Source: Gordonia polyisoprenivorans NBRC 16320 = JCM 10675 (GTDB lineage Bacteria; Actinomycetota; Actinomycetes; Mycobacteriales; Mycobacteriaceae). From it: DNA of 64,000 nucleotides. Within the stretch, counting starts at the first letter, position 1; the number at the start of each line of letters is the position of its first letter. The stretch covers positions 543,337-607,336 of the forward strand of contig NZ_BAEI01000031.1 of NCBI RefSeq assembly GCF_000241325.1, in the 5' to 3' direction. The position numbers were made by a program, and so were the translations under genes. Under the pieces are notes generated by a model. It had not been told where the DNA came from. It searched no databases and saw only the letters and a list, made by a program, of their open reading frames with translations. This document shows, in pieces, positions 27,290-36,338 of the stretch.

Positions 27290-28752
27290 CGCCGCTCCGC
27301 TGAGCGCGTCGTCGACATGGTGCGCTCCGTCGGCGCGCCGGTGTCCAGCGCCAGTTCTCCGCGATCGGCGACCTCGAGCAGAACCGCCCGGAACTCGGCG
27401 AGCAAAGCGTGGATCGATGTCGTGGCGATCTCGTTGTTGGGGAAGCGAAGGGAGATGTTGATCCCTTCATGTGTGCGATTGATCCAGAGGTAGACCTCGT
27501 CGAGGTTGTGAATCCGGCTGCGTAGCGCTCGATCCCGATCACCCCAGGAGTCGGCACCGGGCACATGTCGGCCGTCGACGTAGGAGACCGCGAAGCGTGG
27601 CGCCTCGGTGATGCCGAGCAGTGACGCGATACGCGGATGCGGCGTGTGTGCGAGCGCTGCATGCCTACGCACCCCGCTGCTCACCGAAGTCAGGGCAGCA
27701 CTGAAGGTTTCGGCGCCTTCGAGTGACAAATCGACCGGGACCAGACCGACGTACCAGCCGGCGGCGGCCAACGACTGCGGTTCGGTGCGCGTGTGCATCG
27801 GCATCACGAACCGGAACGACGAGTCGCCGGTGAGCCGTTGAATCGCGACCGCGAGTGCGGTGAACGCACCGCCGGACATCGACGCACCGTGATTCTTACA
27901 GGCCGCGGCGAAGCCCCTGGTCTCCTGCGCGGTCAGAAGCCACCGGGAAATGCTCGACTGCCATCCCGCGCCGTCGGCCACCGCCCCGGTGGGTTGCGTC
28001 GGCAACGGCAGGCGGGGCATCTGCAGCCGGCCATCGTCAGTGGTGAGGAAGCATCGCCACGCCTGCACGGCAGGGTGATCGGCGGTCATGGTTTCCGCGG
28101 CTTGGAATTCGCGCGCGCAGTGGTCGACGTACGAACCGCACGACGGCAGCGCCGGTGCCCGACCCTCGACGAGCGCCCGATGGATTTCACGGAACTCCGC
28201 GATGAGCAGCAGCTGGGTGTAGGCGTCCATCACCGAGTGATCGGCGGCGACGATGACGGTGACTCCTTTCGCCGCCTCGATCGGGCTGTCGGGCTCGATG
28301 GTGACAGCCACGACGTGCGGCCACCGCACGGCGCTCACCTCACGGGCGAAGAAGCGCTCGAGATGCCGGTCGACACCGACACCGGGCGGCGGGGCCTGCT
28401 GTACCCGCGCGGAGATCGTCACCGATTCGGCCACCGCAACCACCCGGGCGTGGGTGTCGCCGCGCCGGGTGACGGTGGTTCGGAACGCGTCGTGCCGAAC
28501 GATCCATGCGCGCAGCACCGCGGCGAACACCGAGTGGTCGAAGTCGCCGGGTAACCGGAATGCGGTGCCGATCCACGATCCCAGACCGAGGTCGCCGGAG
28601 TCCGGCGCCGACTCCGAATTATAGAGGTGCGCAGTGTGATTGGGCGACAGCGGTCGATCGTCGGATTGCCAGCGGTCGGGTTCGACCGTCGGGATCCACT
28701 CGGTAATCCGGCCCGCAGGGACCGGATAGTCGGCGAGCTCTGTGTACTCCAT
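27286..28752 (-). CDS. PapA/condensation-like acyltransferase 3
   Basis: The 488-residue first gene of the operon has the HxxxD motif as VAADHSVMDAYTQ (Ala after Asp), the N-terminal SPNHTAHLYN block, GWYVGLVPVDLSL and VSYVDGRHVPG. Start ATG 28752 has GGGGGAT upstream; the frame continues to 29067 without a better start. Being first, it probably sits behind a promoter in the 620-base divergent region 28753-29372. It is expected to use a CoA- or carrier-bound acyl group, but nothing in the sequence shows which. Confidence 0.75.
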   Translation of the reverse strand: MEYTELADYPVPAGRITEWIPTVEPDRWQSDDRPLSPNHTAHLYNSESAPDSGDLGLGSWIGTAFRLPGDFDHSVFAAVLRAWIVRHDAFRTTVTRRGDTHARVVAVAESVTISARVQQAPPPGVGVDRHLERFFAREVSAVRWPHVVAVTIEPDSPIEAAKGVTVIVAADHSVMDAYTQLLLIAEFREIHRALVEGRAPALPSCGSYVDHCAREFQAAETMTADHPAVQAWRCFLTTDDGRLQMPRLPLPTQPTGAVADGAGWQSSISRWLLTAQETRGFAAACKNHGASMSGGAFTALAVAIQRLTGDSSFRFVMPMHTRTEPQSLAAAGWYVGLVPVDLSLEGAETFSAALTSVSSGVRRHAALAHTPHPRIASLLGITEAPRFAVSYVDGRHVPGADSWGDRDRALRSRIHNLDEVYLWINRTHEGINISLRFPNNEIATTSIHALLAEFRAVLLEVADRGELALDTGAPTERTMSTTRSAERR

Positions 28753-29169
28753 GACATCCCCCGGGGTGACTAGACGGACGGACGGAAACGGCGTGCGCGC
28801 GGTCCCCGTTCCGTGCGTCAACGCCGTTGGGGAGAAAGGCTTCACATCTTCTGCAGCGGTGAACACGCGTCGACAGCACCCGTCCTCGGGCCGTCGGTGG
28901 CATGTGCCGACCGCCATCCCCAACCGCTGACGGTGACACAGGTATGACAGTAGGGCCGCCGCCGCGGGGTGACCAGTGGGGAGAGTGAGACATAGGTGAC
29001 GTTTCGCCGGGCTTGCCGAATCCGTGGTTAGTGATGCAAAATAGCGGGCTTTCTCGTGATTCCTCACGGCGTACGGAATCCGGTGTGTCGTTGCTCCCCG
29101 ATATCGACGCGACGGTCAACCGTGGTCGTTTCCATGCGAATTCGCTGATGTGACCCAGAACCCTCTGTA

Positions 29170-29198
29170 TTGCCATGCTTCCGAACCTGACCTAAGCT
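29170..29198 (+). promoter_or_regulatory. Predicted promoter for the glycosyltransferase operon
   Basis: TTGCCA (29170-29175) and TAAGCT (29193-29198) are separated by exactly 17 bases, a good match to an actinobacterial SigA-type promoter. It would give a leader of about 165 bases before GTG 29373. The rest of the divergent region 28753-29372 shows no gene and is likely to carry the promoter of the opposite acyltransferase operon and regulator sites. Confidence 0.5.
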
Positions 29199-29372
29199 CC
29201 GCTGGGAAGGACATCACGGGGGTCATGTTCGACGACGGTGGCGATGCTTGTGCTCGCCGATCAACGCTTTCCGGTGTGTTCTCCCGACGTTCATGCGATC
29301 CGGCACCGATGCCGGTGGTTCTGCCTCGCCGGCCGGCCATGACGCCGATCGGCTACAACACAAGGGATTACG

Positions 29373-30344
29373 GTGATCTCAGAGACGACCACCCGCGCGG
29401 TTCACGACGGCGCGCACGCCGACCATGCCCTGCCGACGCCGCGCGGTGACGGGCGGATTCTCTTGTCGGTGGTGATCCCGGTGTTCAACGAGGCGGACAC
29501 CATCGGGACGTGTCTGGACCTGCTCATCGAGCAGATCGACGACATCGCCGAAATCGTTGTGGTCGACAATAATTCGACGGACGCCACGCGTGGGATCGTC
29601 GAGGAGCGAATGCTGCGGAGCCGTCGGATCCGGATTGTCGAGGAATCCACACAAGGTCTTGTGCACGCACGAAATGCCGGCATGGACAGCGCGACCGGTG
29701 ACGTCATCGCCCGCATCGACGCCGACACCCGGATTCCGTCGGGGTGGGCTCAGACCATCGTGGAATTCTTCGAAGCGGATTCGCAGGGCCACTGGTCGGC
29801 GTTGTGCGGCCGGGGCGCCGCCTACGGGTTGCCGTTCGAGGGTTCGATGAGCCGGATCGTCCGGCTGCTCGGGCCCGCGGTACGGCGCCTGCGTCGCGAC
29901 CGGACGACCGTGCCGGAATCATCCGAACCCCGGGAGATACCCGTCCTCTACGGATCGAACATGGTGGTCCGGCGCGAGGTGTGGCAGGTGATCCGTACCC
30001 GCGTGAGCATGCGCCGCGACATCTTCGAAGACGTCGACATGGGTCTGTGTGTGCAGGACATCAATGGGCGCAACGCATTTCTGGCATCGCTGACGGTGGG
30101 GGTGTCACCGCGGCGGATGGAAACCGGTGTGTCGGCCTTCGCCGAGTACATGAGTTTCCTGCCGCGGACGCTGCTCCTGCATCGCCGCTACGGGCTGGCT
30201 GCCGGTGCGGCGTTCGGCTATCTGCCGCCGGTCATCGTCGTCCATGCCGCGCGTCTGGTTCTGATCCGTGCCTATGACGCCGACGCCGGCACGTTCTCGG
30301 TACGCAACCTCCTGCGCACGACGACCGAGCGCGGCCTGCCATGA
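29373..30344 (+). CDS. Family 2 glycosyltransferase
   Basis: The 323-residue GT-A enzyme has LSVVIPVFNEADTIGTCLDL (about residues 30-49), EIVVVDNNSTDATRG, the QGLVHARNAGMDSA segment and the metal-binding DxD as ARIDADTRI. A probable base lies in RRDIFEDVDMG. Two C-terminal hydrophobic stretches (AAGAAFGYLPPVIVVHAARL) suggest membrane attachment. GTG 29373 follows AAGGGA. The stop overlaps the next start (ATGA), so it heads an operon of three genes. The acceptor is probably lipid- or membrane-linked; the sugar is unknown. Confidence 0.85.
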   Translation: MISETTTRAVHDGAHADHALPTPRGDGRILLSVVIPVFNEADTIGTCLDLLIEQIDDIAEIVVVDNNSTDATRGIVEERMLRSRRIRIVEESTQGLVHARNAGMDSATGDVIARIDADTRIPSGWAQTIVEFFEADSQGHWSALCGRGAAYGLPFEGSMSRIVRLLGPAVRRLRRDRTTVPESSEPREIPVLYGSNMVVRREVWQVIRTRVSMRRDIFEDVDMGLCVQDINGRNAFLASLTVGVSPRRMETGVSAFAEYMSFLPRTLLLHRRYGLAAGAAFGYLPPVIVVHAARLVLIRAYDADAGTFSVRNLLRTTTERGLP

Positions 30345-31726
30345 CGGCGCCGGCCGCGACAACTCCCATTGCGACCGCGCCCACCATGTCGGGTCCTGCG
30401 GTGACACCGGTTCCGCGGGTGAGCGGGCCGGACGAGGCGTTCCTGCTCGCCGAGGAGAAACTCGGCTATGGCACATCCATCCAATACTGCTGGGTCCTCG
30501 ACGACGACCCCGGAATCGGTGCCGTCGAACGGTTCGCCGAGCAGCTCAGTCATGGACTGCTCCATCGCAGTGTGGGGCCTCGCCGGGTGCCGGGAGCGCA
30601 ACGTCGGTGGTTGCGGTCACCATCTGCGCCACAGGTGATTTCCGGCGCCCGTATCGATGATGCGGCCATCGGGGCGTGGGCCGACGAGGTCCTGCGGGCC
30701 GCCGATCTCCGGCCGTCTCGCGGACCGGCGTGGCGCCTGCACACCACCACCACGACGCGAGAGCGCCGCGTCGTGGTGCTCCTGGTCTCGCACCTCGTCG
30801 CCGACGGCGAGGCCATCATGCGCGCGATCGTGGCAGCCGCGGACGGCGAGGTCGCCGAGTTGCCGGCACCGCGCAGCGCCCGAGGGGCCCGGGCCATGCG
30901 CGCCGACCTGCGCGACAGCGCACGCCAGGTGCGGGCAGCAGGGCGGTCGGCCCGGGCGGCGGTGCGTTCGGCGCGGCAGAAACGTCGGTCGGCGGTCCCC
31001 GCGCCGACAGCGGGAAACAACTCGGCTGCACCGACCTACGATCCCTACCGCGCGAGCCTGGTCACCGTCGACATCGATCGTGACCGATGGCATAGGTGCG
31101 CGAAGGCTCACGGCGGGACCGGCAACACCTTGTACACCGCGGTCACCTGCGGCGTGGTGCACAGGTCGGGAGTCCCTGTCGGAGAACAGCTCCGCGTGAG
31201 CGTCGCGGTGAGCAAGCGTGGCGGGCCCGAGGACCAGCGCGCGAATGCCTCGGGCGGGGTGTGGCTCCGGATCGACCCTCGGCACCGTTGGCCCGGCGAC
31301 CTGGGATACCTTCGGGCACTGAGTCGAGAAGCGTTCGCCGCCTATGCGACGTCGGGTACCGACGTTCCCGACGACCTGCAGGCGCTGGTCCGGGTGATGC
31401 CACGCCGTGTTCTGGGTGCCGCGCTGCGCAGTGTTCCGGCACCTGACGTCAGTGTGTCCAACCTCGGGGTGCTCGACGAGAAGGTCCGCGCGATCGGCGG
31501 TGTGCCGGCATCGTCGTTCCTGCTGCGGATGCTCGTGCGCGACCGCGCGGGCCGTGATCTGGTGGTACCGGGCCCGGGTCTGTCGACGTGGATCGTCGAG
31601 TACGGCGACCGCATCACCATGACGGTCGCCGGTTTCGTGCCCGAATACCACGGCGACAGTGCACAACTCGCGGCAGTGGTCGGTGACGAGTTGTCCGCCT
31701 GGGGTCTCCCGCACAGGTTCTGGTGA
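30341..31726 (+). CDS. WS/DGAT-like acyltransferase A
   Basis: The 461-residue protein has the HxxxDG motif as VSHLVADGEA and a C-terminal half like the wax ester synthase/diacylglycerol acyltransferase family: QRANASGGVWLRI, VSNLGVL and a final VAGFVPEYHGD segment. A basic, Ala/Arg-rich linker (about 190-220) separates the halves. It sits between two glycosyltransferase genes and overlaps both by four bases, so acylation of a glycosylated intermediate is the natural inference. It resembles the protein at 33141-34460 more than the three PapA-like proteins. Confidence 0.75.
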   Translation: MTAPAATTPIATAPTMSGPAVTPVPRVSGPDEAFLLAEEKLGYGTSIQYCWVLDDDPGIGAVERFAEQLSHGLLHRSVGPRRVPGAQRRWLRSPSAPQVISGARIDDAAIGAWADEVLRAADLRPSRGPAWRLHTTTTTRERRVVVLLVSHLVADGEAIMRAIVAAADGEVAELPAPRSARGARAMRADLRDSARQVRAAGRSARAAVRSARQKRRSAVPAPTAGNNSAAPTYDPYRASLVTVDIDRDRWHRCAKAHGGTGNTLYTAVTCGVVHRSGVPVGEQLRVSVAVSKRGGPEDQRANASGGVWLRIDPRHRWPGDLGYLRALSREAFAAYATSGTDVPDDLQALVRVMPRRVLGAALRSVPAPDVSVSNLGVLDEKVRAIGGVPASSFLLRMLVRDRAGRDLVVPGPGLSTWIVEYGDRITMTVAGFVPEYHGDSAQLAAVVGDELSAWGLPHRFW

Positions 31727-33123
31727 CATCAGCGGTGATCCACACAACGATGCGTACCGGCGCGCCCGACGCCGCGCACCTGGTCTTCCTGCTCTACGGC
31801 AGCCGAGGCGACGTCCAACCGGGCCTGTGTCTCGCTCTGGAATCGGCACGCCGCGGACACCGTGTCACCGTGGCGGTTCCGCCCAATCTGGTGCCGTTGG
31901 CCACCGCGGCCGGGGTCGGGGAGGTGGTGCCGATCGGCGCCGACACCGATCGGCAATGGACCTCGGACGAGGCACTCGACGCCCAGCGATCGGCACATCC
32001 GTTGCGTCAGGCGAAGTTCGCGATCGACACCGCACGCGCGGGCATCGCGGCGTTCGACGACGCGATGATGACGACATTTCTGGGCGACGATCCCACGATC
32101 ACCGGCGTCGACGCCCTCATCGCCGCACCGCTGTGTCAGGCCCGAGGGCTGGCCGTGGCCGAGCGACTCGGTGTGCCGCTGACGGTGCTGCGGTATGCGC
32201 CGATGTCGGAGAACGCCCTGATCGGGCCGATTCCCGGGGTCACCGACGGGTGGACTCCGCAGTGGACGCGCCGGGCGTGGCGAATTCACGATGGCGCGGT
32301 GTGGTCGGTGATGAGGCACGGCGAGAACCGCTTTCGACAACGAGCAGGACTACGCCCCGTTCGCACGTCGTGTGCGCAGCGCCTGAATCTCGCGCAGATC
32401 CCCCAGATCCAGGCCTACGATCCGGGCATCGTGCCCGGCCTCGCCGAACAATGGCGGACGGGACCGTCGATCAAACCGGTGGTCGGGTTCCTCGATCTGC
32501 CCTCCCATGCGCGTGCGACGCTCGACGAAACCTCCGGAGCCGATGCCGATCTGGTGCGGTGGCTCGACGCCGGGGAGCCGCCGTTGTTCGTGGGCTTCGG
32601 GTCGATGCCGATCGCCGATCCGGCGGCGACGCGCGCGATGATCGCCGCGGCCGCCCGGCGCCACGGCATGAGATGCGTATTCGCCGTTGGTGGTCGGTCG
32701 GGGGCGCAGGGTGTTTCCTCGGATTCCGGGGTGTCATCCGGCGCCGACGAATCGTCCGATAGCTACGACGTGGCCGCGGTGAATCATTCATGGCTGCTGC
32801 CGCGGTGTTCTGCAGTGGTGCATCACGGGGGCGCCGGAACCACCGCAGCCGGTCTGCGTGCCGGCATCCCGGCGATCGTGTACTCGTTCACCGCCGAACA
32901 GCCGTTCTGGGCCGGCCGGATCGCCGACCTCGGGCTGGGCACCGGGCGGCGCTTCACCCGGCTCACCGCCGAGACGATGTTCGACGACCTGACGGTTGCG
33001 CGCAGCGAGTCCGTCCGCACCGCCGCAGCCGCATTCGCGGCGACGATGATCATTTCGGATCGTGCGGTGCGCACCGCTGCCGACATCGTCGACGCGCGCC
33101 TGCTGCAGGGAGTTGCCGGATAA
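31723..33123 (+). CDS. Family 1 (UGT/GPL-type) glycosyltransferase
   Basis: A 466-residue GT-B enzyme beginning VFLLYGSRGDVQPGLCLALE, the signature of mycobacterial glycopeptidolipid and sterol-type glycosyltransferases (Pfam Glyco_transf_28/UDPGT). The C-terminal donor site has PPLFVGFGSMP, NHSWLLPRCSAVVHHGGAGT and the PAIVYSFTAEQPFWAGRI block. A serine-rich insert (about 335-350) is unusual. It is last in the plus-strand operon and converges on the acyltransferase gene at 33141 with only 17 bases between. Confidence 0.87.
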   Translation: MTSAVIHTTMRTGAPDAAHLVFLLYGSRGDVQPGLCLALESARRGHRVTVAVPPNLVPLATAAGVGEVVPIGADTDRQWTSDEALDAQRSAHPLRQAKFAIDTARAGIAAFDDAMMTTFLGDDPTITGVDALIAAPLCQARGLAVAERLGVPLTVLRYAPMSENALIGPIPGVTDGWTPQWTRRAWRIHDGAVWSVMRHGENRFRQRAGLRPVRTSCAQRLNLAQIPQIQAYDPGIVPGLAEQWRTGPSIKPVVGFLDLPSHARATLDETSGADADLVRWLDAGEPPLFVGFGSMPIADPAATRAMIAAAARRHGMRCVFAVGGRSGAQGVSSDSGVSSGADESSDSYDVAAVNHSWLLPRCSAVVHHGGAGTTAAGLRAGIPAIVYSFTAEQPFWAGRIADLGLGTGRRFTRLTAETMFDDLTVARSESVRTAAAAFAATMIISDRAVRTAADIVDARLLQGVAG

Positions 33124-33140
33124 CCGCGGTCTGCGGGCGG

Positions 33141-34460
33141 TCAGGCACCCCAGAGGGTGGCAGGCAACCGCCACCGCTCGAGTTCCTCGGCGACGAGACC
33201 GCTCAGTGTCGGCTCGTCGGGTACCCGTACGGGATCGAGAGCGGTCAGACACAGGGTGACCACACCGGCACTGCGCGACGACCAACCACTGATACCACCG
33301 TCCATGCGGCGCAACGCTTCCGTGGTGGCGCCCAGCGTCATCGATCGCATGGCGACGGGACCGGGTCGGCCGAAGCCGAGGCCGGCGAAGGCGCCGCCCA
33401 GTGTTCCGAGATTCGACGCGAGGCACAGCGGCGCCCGGGCATCGGTGGCCAGACGCCGAACTATGGTGTCGCCGAGCGGTTGCGCGATCCGCCCGAGGAG
33501 TTCGAGCGCACCCGGCGCGTCGGAGACCGCGGCGAACGCGGCCTTGCTCGCCGCACGGAGTGGGCGCAGATCGCGGCGTCGTGCGGCGCTCACCCGATAG
33601 AGTGCGGTGGCGCCGGTGGTGGCGTTCGCCCGACGATCACCGGGCGTTCGCGTCGAGACCGGTAGCCCGATCGGGATCTCGTCGCCGTCGGCAACTCGGC
33701 CGGTGGCTTCGAGGACGCCGATCACCAGCGCGGTGAACAGCGTGTTGGCGGTCCCGCCGACAGCGGTTGCAGCAGAGTCGAACTCGGACTCGTCGACGGT
33801 GACCACCACCGAAGGGCTCGGCGACGGAACACCCGGCTGTCCGATCGCGGGCACCGGCTCGACCGGCGGTGCCGGCGGACGGGTGAGGGTCGCGGGCCGC
33901 GACATCAAAAGCCTTCGGGCGGCGTCGGCGGCACACAGCAGGGTCCGGGCGCCCTCCCGAACCGTGTCACCGACGCCGGCCCGGGCGTCGGTCACGTCGA
34001 AGGTCTCACCGGCCACGGCCTCCTCGACGCCGGTGATCACCGCACCGCCGTCGGCGATGACGTGTGAATTCACCCACGACACCGCGGTTTCGCCGGTGTC
34101 GTCGACGTACACGGCGGTCAGCCGCCATGCCGGGCCCACCACGGCATCCACACCGACCTCGGCCTGCCGCCGGGCCCACGCCGGTATCTCGTGCGCCGCG
34201 ATCGCCTTCTCGCAGAACCTGTGGGCACCGGCGGCTCGGGTGTGAATCCACCTGTCGCGCTGCGGAAACGGTGTCCGATCCACCAGTCGGGCCAGGCGCC
34301 CGCAGCTCAGCGTCCGGCCGAGCGCCGCGAACTCACCGGGGTCGATGCGGCCCGGCAGGCGCCAGATGGCCTGGTTGACAACGGGTACGCCGAGGGCATG
34401 TTCCATGCGGAGGAACAGGTCGTCGTCGACGGTGAGGCGTTCGGGTCGGTCCGGTGACAC
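33141..34460 (-). CDS. WS/DGAT-like acyltransferase B
   Basis: The 439-residue protein carries HxxxDG as VNSHVIADGGAV, RRANATTGATALYRV and LASNLGTLGG, paralleling acyltransferase A. GTG 34460 is chosen because it lies directly after the permease TGA; a longer frame to 34526 would overlap the permease and starts with a poor serine-rich run. It is the last gene of the nitroreductase-SARP-ABC operon, so acylation, export and regulation are co-transcribed. Substrates are unknown. Confidence 0.75.
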   Translation of the reverse strand: MSPDRPERLTVDDDLFLRMEHALGVPVVNQAIWRLPGRIDPGEFAALGRTLSCGRLARLVDRTPFPQRDRWIHTRAAGAHRFCEKAIAAHEIPAWARRQAEVGVDAVVGPAWRLTAVYVDDTGETAVSWVNSHVIADGGAVITGVEEAVAGETFDVTDARAGVGDTVREGARTLLCAADAARRLLMSRPATLTRPPAPPVEPVPAIGQPGVPSPSPSVVVTVDESEFDSAATAVGGTANTLFTALVIGVLEATGRVADGDEIPIGLPVSTRTPGDRRANATTGATALYRVSAARRRDLRPLRAASKAAFAAVSDAPGALELLGRIAQPLGDTIVRRLATDARAPLCLASNLGTLGGAFAGLGFGRPGPVAMRSMTLGATTEALRRMDGGISGWSSRSAGVVTLCLTALDPVRVPDEPTLSGLVAEELERWRLPATLWGA

Positions 34461-34461
34461 A

Positions 34462-35310
34462 TCACGCCTGACGGAGATAGGCGCGCACGGTGATCGGTGC
34501 GACGACGACGATGATGGCGACCGCACCGATGAGTGTCCAGCCCACGTGCGCGGTGACCTGCCCGTCGTTGATCAGCGAGCGGAGCGAGGACACGAGATGT
34601 GAGATCGGATTGACGTCGGCGAGCGTGCGCATCCAGCTGGGCATCGTGGTCACCGGCACGAAGATGTTGGAGGTGAACGTGAGCGGCATGAGTACCAGCA
34701 TCGACACCCCCTGTACTGCAGAGGCTTTCGACATGAGCACTCCCATCAGCGCGAAGATCCAGCTGATCGCGAAGGCCGCGAAGAGGGTCAGGATGATGCC
34801 GGCGATGGTGCCGAGCACACTCGACGGCCGGTACCCGAGGATCATGCCGACGCCGATCGACATGACCGCGGCGATGAGGTAGCGCACGACGTCGGCGATC
34901 AATGAGCCGGCGAGCGGGGCGATACGCGCGATGGGCAGGGAGATGAAGCGGTCGAAGACCCCGCGGTCCATGTCCTCACGCAGTTGCACGCCGGTGACCA
35001 CCGACGCGGTGATCGCCACCGAGACCAGCACGCCCGGCACCAGCTGGGGCAGATAGGCATCCACGCTGCCGGCGATGGCGCCCCCGAAGATGTTGGCGAA
35101 CATCACGGTGAAGACGATCGGGATGACGATCACGTCGAACAGTTGTTGCGGAGTGTGCTTGAGCCGCAACAGGCCTCGGCGCGCCATGGTGATGGTGTCC
35201 CGAATGGCCTTGCCGATACCGATGTGGTCGACGGGGGTGCCCAGGTGCAGTCCTGGGGTGGGGATTTCGGTGGCGGCGCTCAATTGGCCACCTCCGGTGG
35301 CGGCGCTCAT
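34462..35310 (-). CDS. DrrB-type ABC-2 exporter permease
   Basis: The 282-residue protein has six membrane helices and typical ABC-2 features: LKHTPQQLFDVIVIPIVFTVMFANIFGG near residue 50, the cytoplasmic LREDMDRGVFDRFISLPI helix, and SNIFVPVTTMPSWMRTLADVNPISH between the last helices. That pattern is shared with daunorubicin/PDIM-type DrrB permeases. The start ATG overlaps the ATPase stop. It probably exports the acylated or glycosylated product of this locus, by context. Confidence 0.87.
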   Translation of the reverse strand: MSAATGGGQLSAATEIPTPGLHLGTPVDHIGIGKAIRDTITMARRGLLRLKHTPQQLFDVIVIPIVFTVMFANIFGGAIAGSVDAYLPQLVPGVLVSVAITASVVTGVQLREDMDRGVFDRFISLPIARIAPLAGSLIADVVRYLIAAVMSIGVGMILGYRPSSVLGTIAGIILTLFAAFAISWIFALMGVLMSKASAVQGVSMLVLMPLTFTSNIFVPVTTMPSWMRTLADVNPISHLVSSLRSLINDGQVTAHVGWTLIGAVAIIVVVAPITVRAYLRQA

Positions 35311-36335
35311 GCGGCCACCTCCCTGGACGGTCCGGCGGTGAGGGAGAAGAACACGTCGTCGAGGCTGGGTCGTCGCACCGAGACCTCCCCGACACCGATG
35401 CCCGCGCCGTCGAGCGCAACGACCGCACGAGCCGCGGCAGACGGATCGGTGATCGCGGCGATGAGCTGTCCGTTCTCGGGGGTGGTGGTCACCGCCGTGT
35501 CGAGAGCGGTGCGCAGCACCTCGCGCGCCTCAGAGAGGTGTACCGGGTCGACGGTGATCTCCAAGGAGCGGTCGCCGACCCGATCCTTGAGGGTGTCGGC
35601 GTCTCCGGAGGCGATGACGCGGCCCTTGTCGATGACGACCAGGGAATCCGAGAGCTGGTCGGCCTCATCGAGATACTGCGTGGTGAGCAGGACGGTACTA
35701 CCCTGCGCGACCAGGTCGCGGACACTGGACCAGACCTGGGTGCGGGTGGTCGGGTCGAGTCCGGTGGTCGGCTCGTCGAGGAACAGCAGTGCCGGGGTAC
35801 GGATCATCGATGCCGCGAGATCGATCCGGCGCCGCATACCGCCGGAGAATCCGCTGACGGGACGCCGCGCGGCGGCACTGAGCCCGAACCGGTCGATGAG
35901 ATCGGTGGCGCGCGTGCGTGCGGCCCGGCCGCTGTATCCCAGCAACCGCGCGAACAACTCGAGGTTCTCCGCGGCGGTGAGATCCTCGTCGACCGAGGCG
36001 TATTGGCCGGTGAGTGAGATGAGCGACCGCACCGCGGTGGCGTCGGCGGCCACATCCCGGCCGAAGATCGTCGCGCGTCCGGCGTCGGGGTGGATCAGGG
36101 TCGCGAGCATGCGCACGGTGGTCGTCTTGCCTGCGCCGTTGGGGCCCAGGACGCCCAGGATGGTTCCGCGGGGCACGGTGAACGACACGTCGTCGACCGC
36201 GACAACGCCACCGAAGGTCTTGCGCAGGTGGTCGGCGTGGATCGCGGTGTCGGGAAGCGTGTCGGCGTGGTGGGTGCTGTCGGCGAGCATGGTGTCGACC
36301 CTGCCCGACGCCGCTTTCATTTCGCTTTCACGCAC
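35307..36335 (-). CDS. DrrA-type ABC exporter ATPase
   Basis: Walker A GPNGAGKTTT, signature FSGGMRRRIDLAA, Walker B LLFLDEPTTGLD and H-loop VLLTTQYLDEAD are all present, and the C-terminal RRPSLDDVFFSLTAG block is diagnostic of the daunorubicin-resistance DrrA family. GTG 36335 starts three bases after the SARP-regulator stop; ATG 36320 or 36290 are alternatives. It pairs with the permease directly downstream. Confidence 0.9.
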   Translation of the reverse strand: MRESEMKAASGRVDTMLADSTHHADTLPDTAIHADHLRKTFGGVVAVDDVSFTVPRGTILGVLGPNGAGKTTTVRMLATLIHPDAGRATIFGRDVAADATAVRSLISLTGQYASVDEDLTAAENLELFARLLGYSGRAARTRATDLIDRFGLSAAARRPVSGFSGGMRRRIDLAASMIRTPALLFLDEPTTGLDPTTRTQVWSSVRDLVAQGSTVLLTTQYLDEADQLSDSLVVIDKGRVIASGDADTLKDRVGDRSLEITVDPVHLSEAREVLRTALDTAVTTTPENGQLIAAITDPSAAARAVVALDGAGIGVGEVSVRRPSLDDVFFSLTAGPSREVAA

Positions 36336-36338
36336 CCC

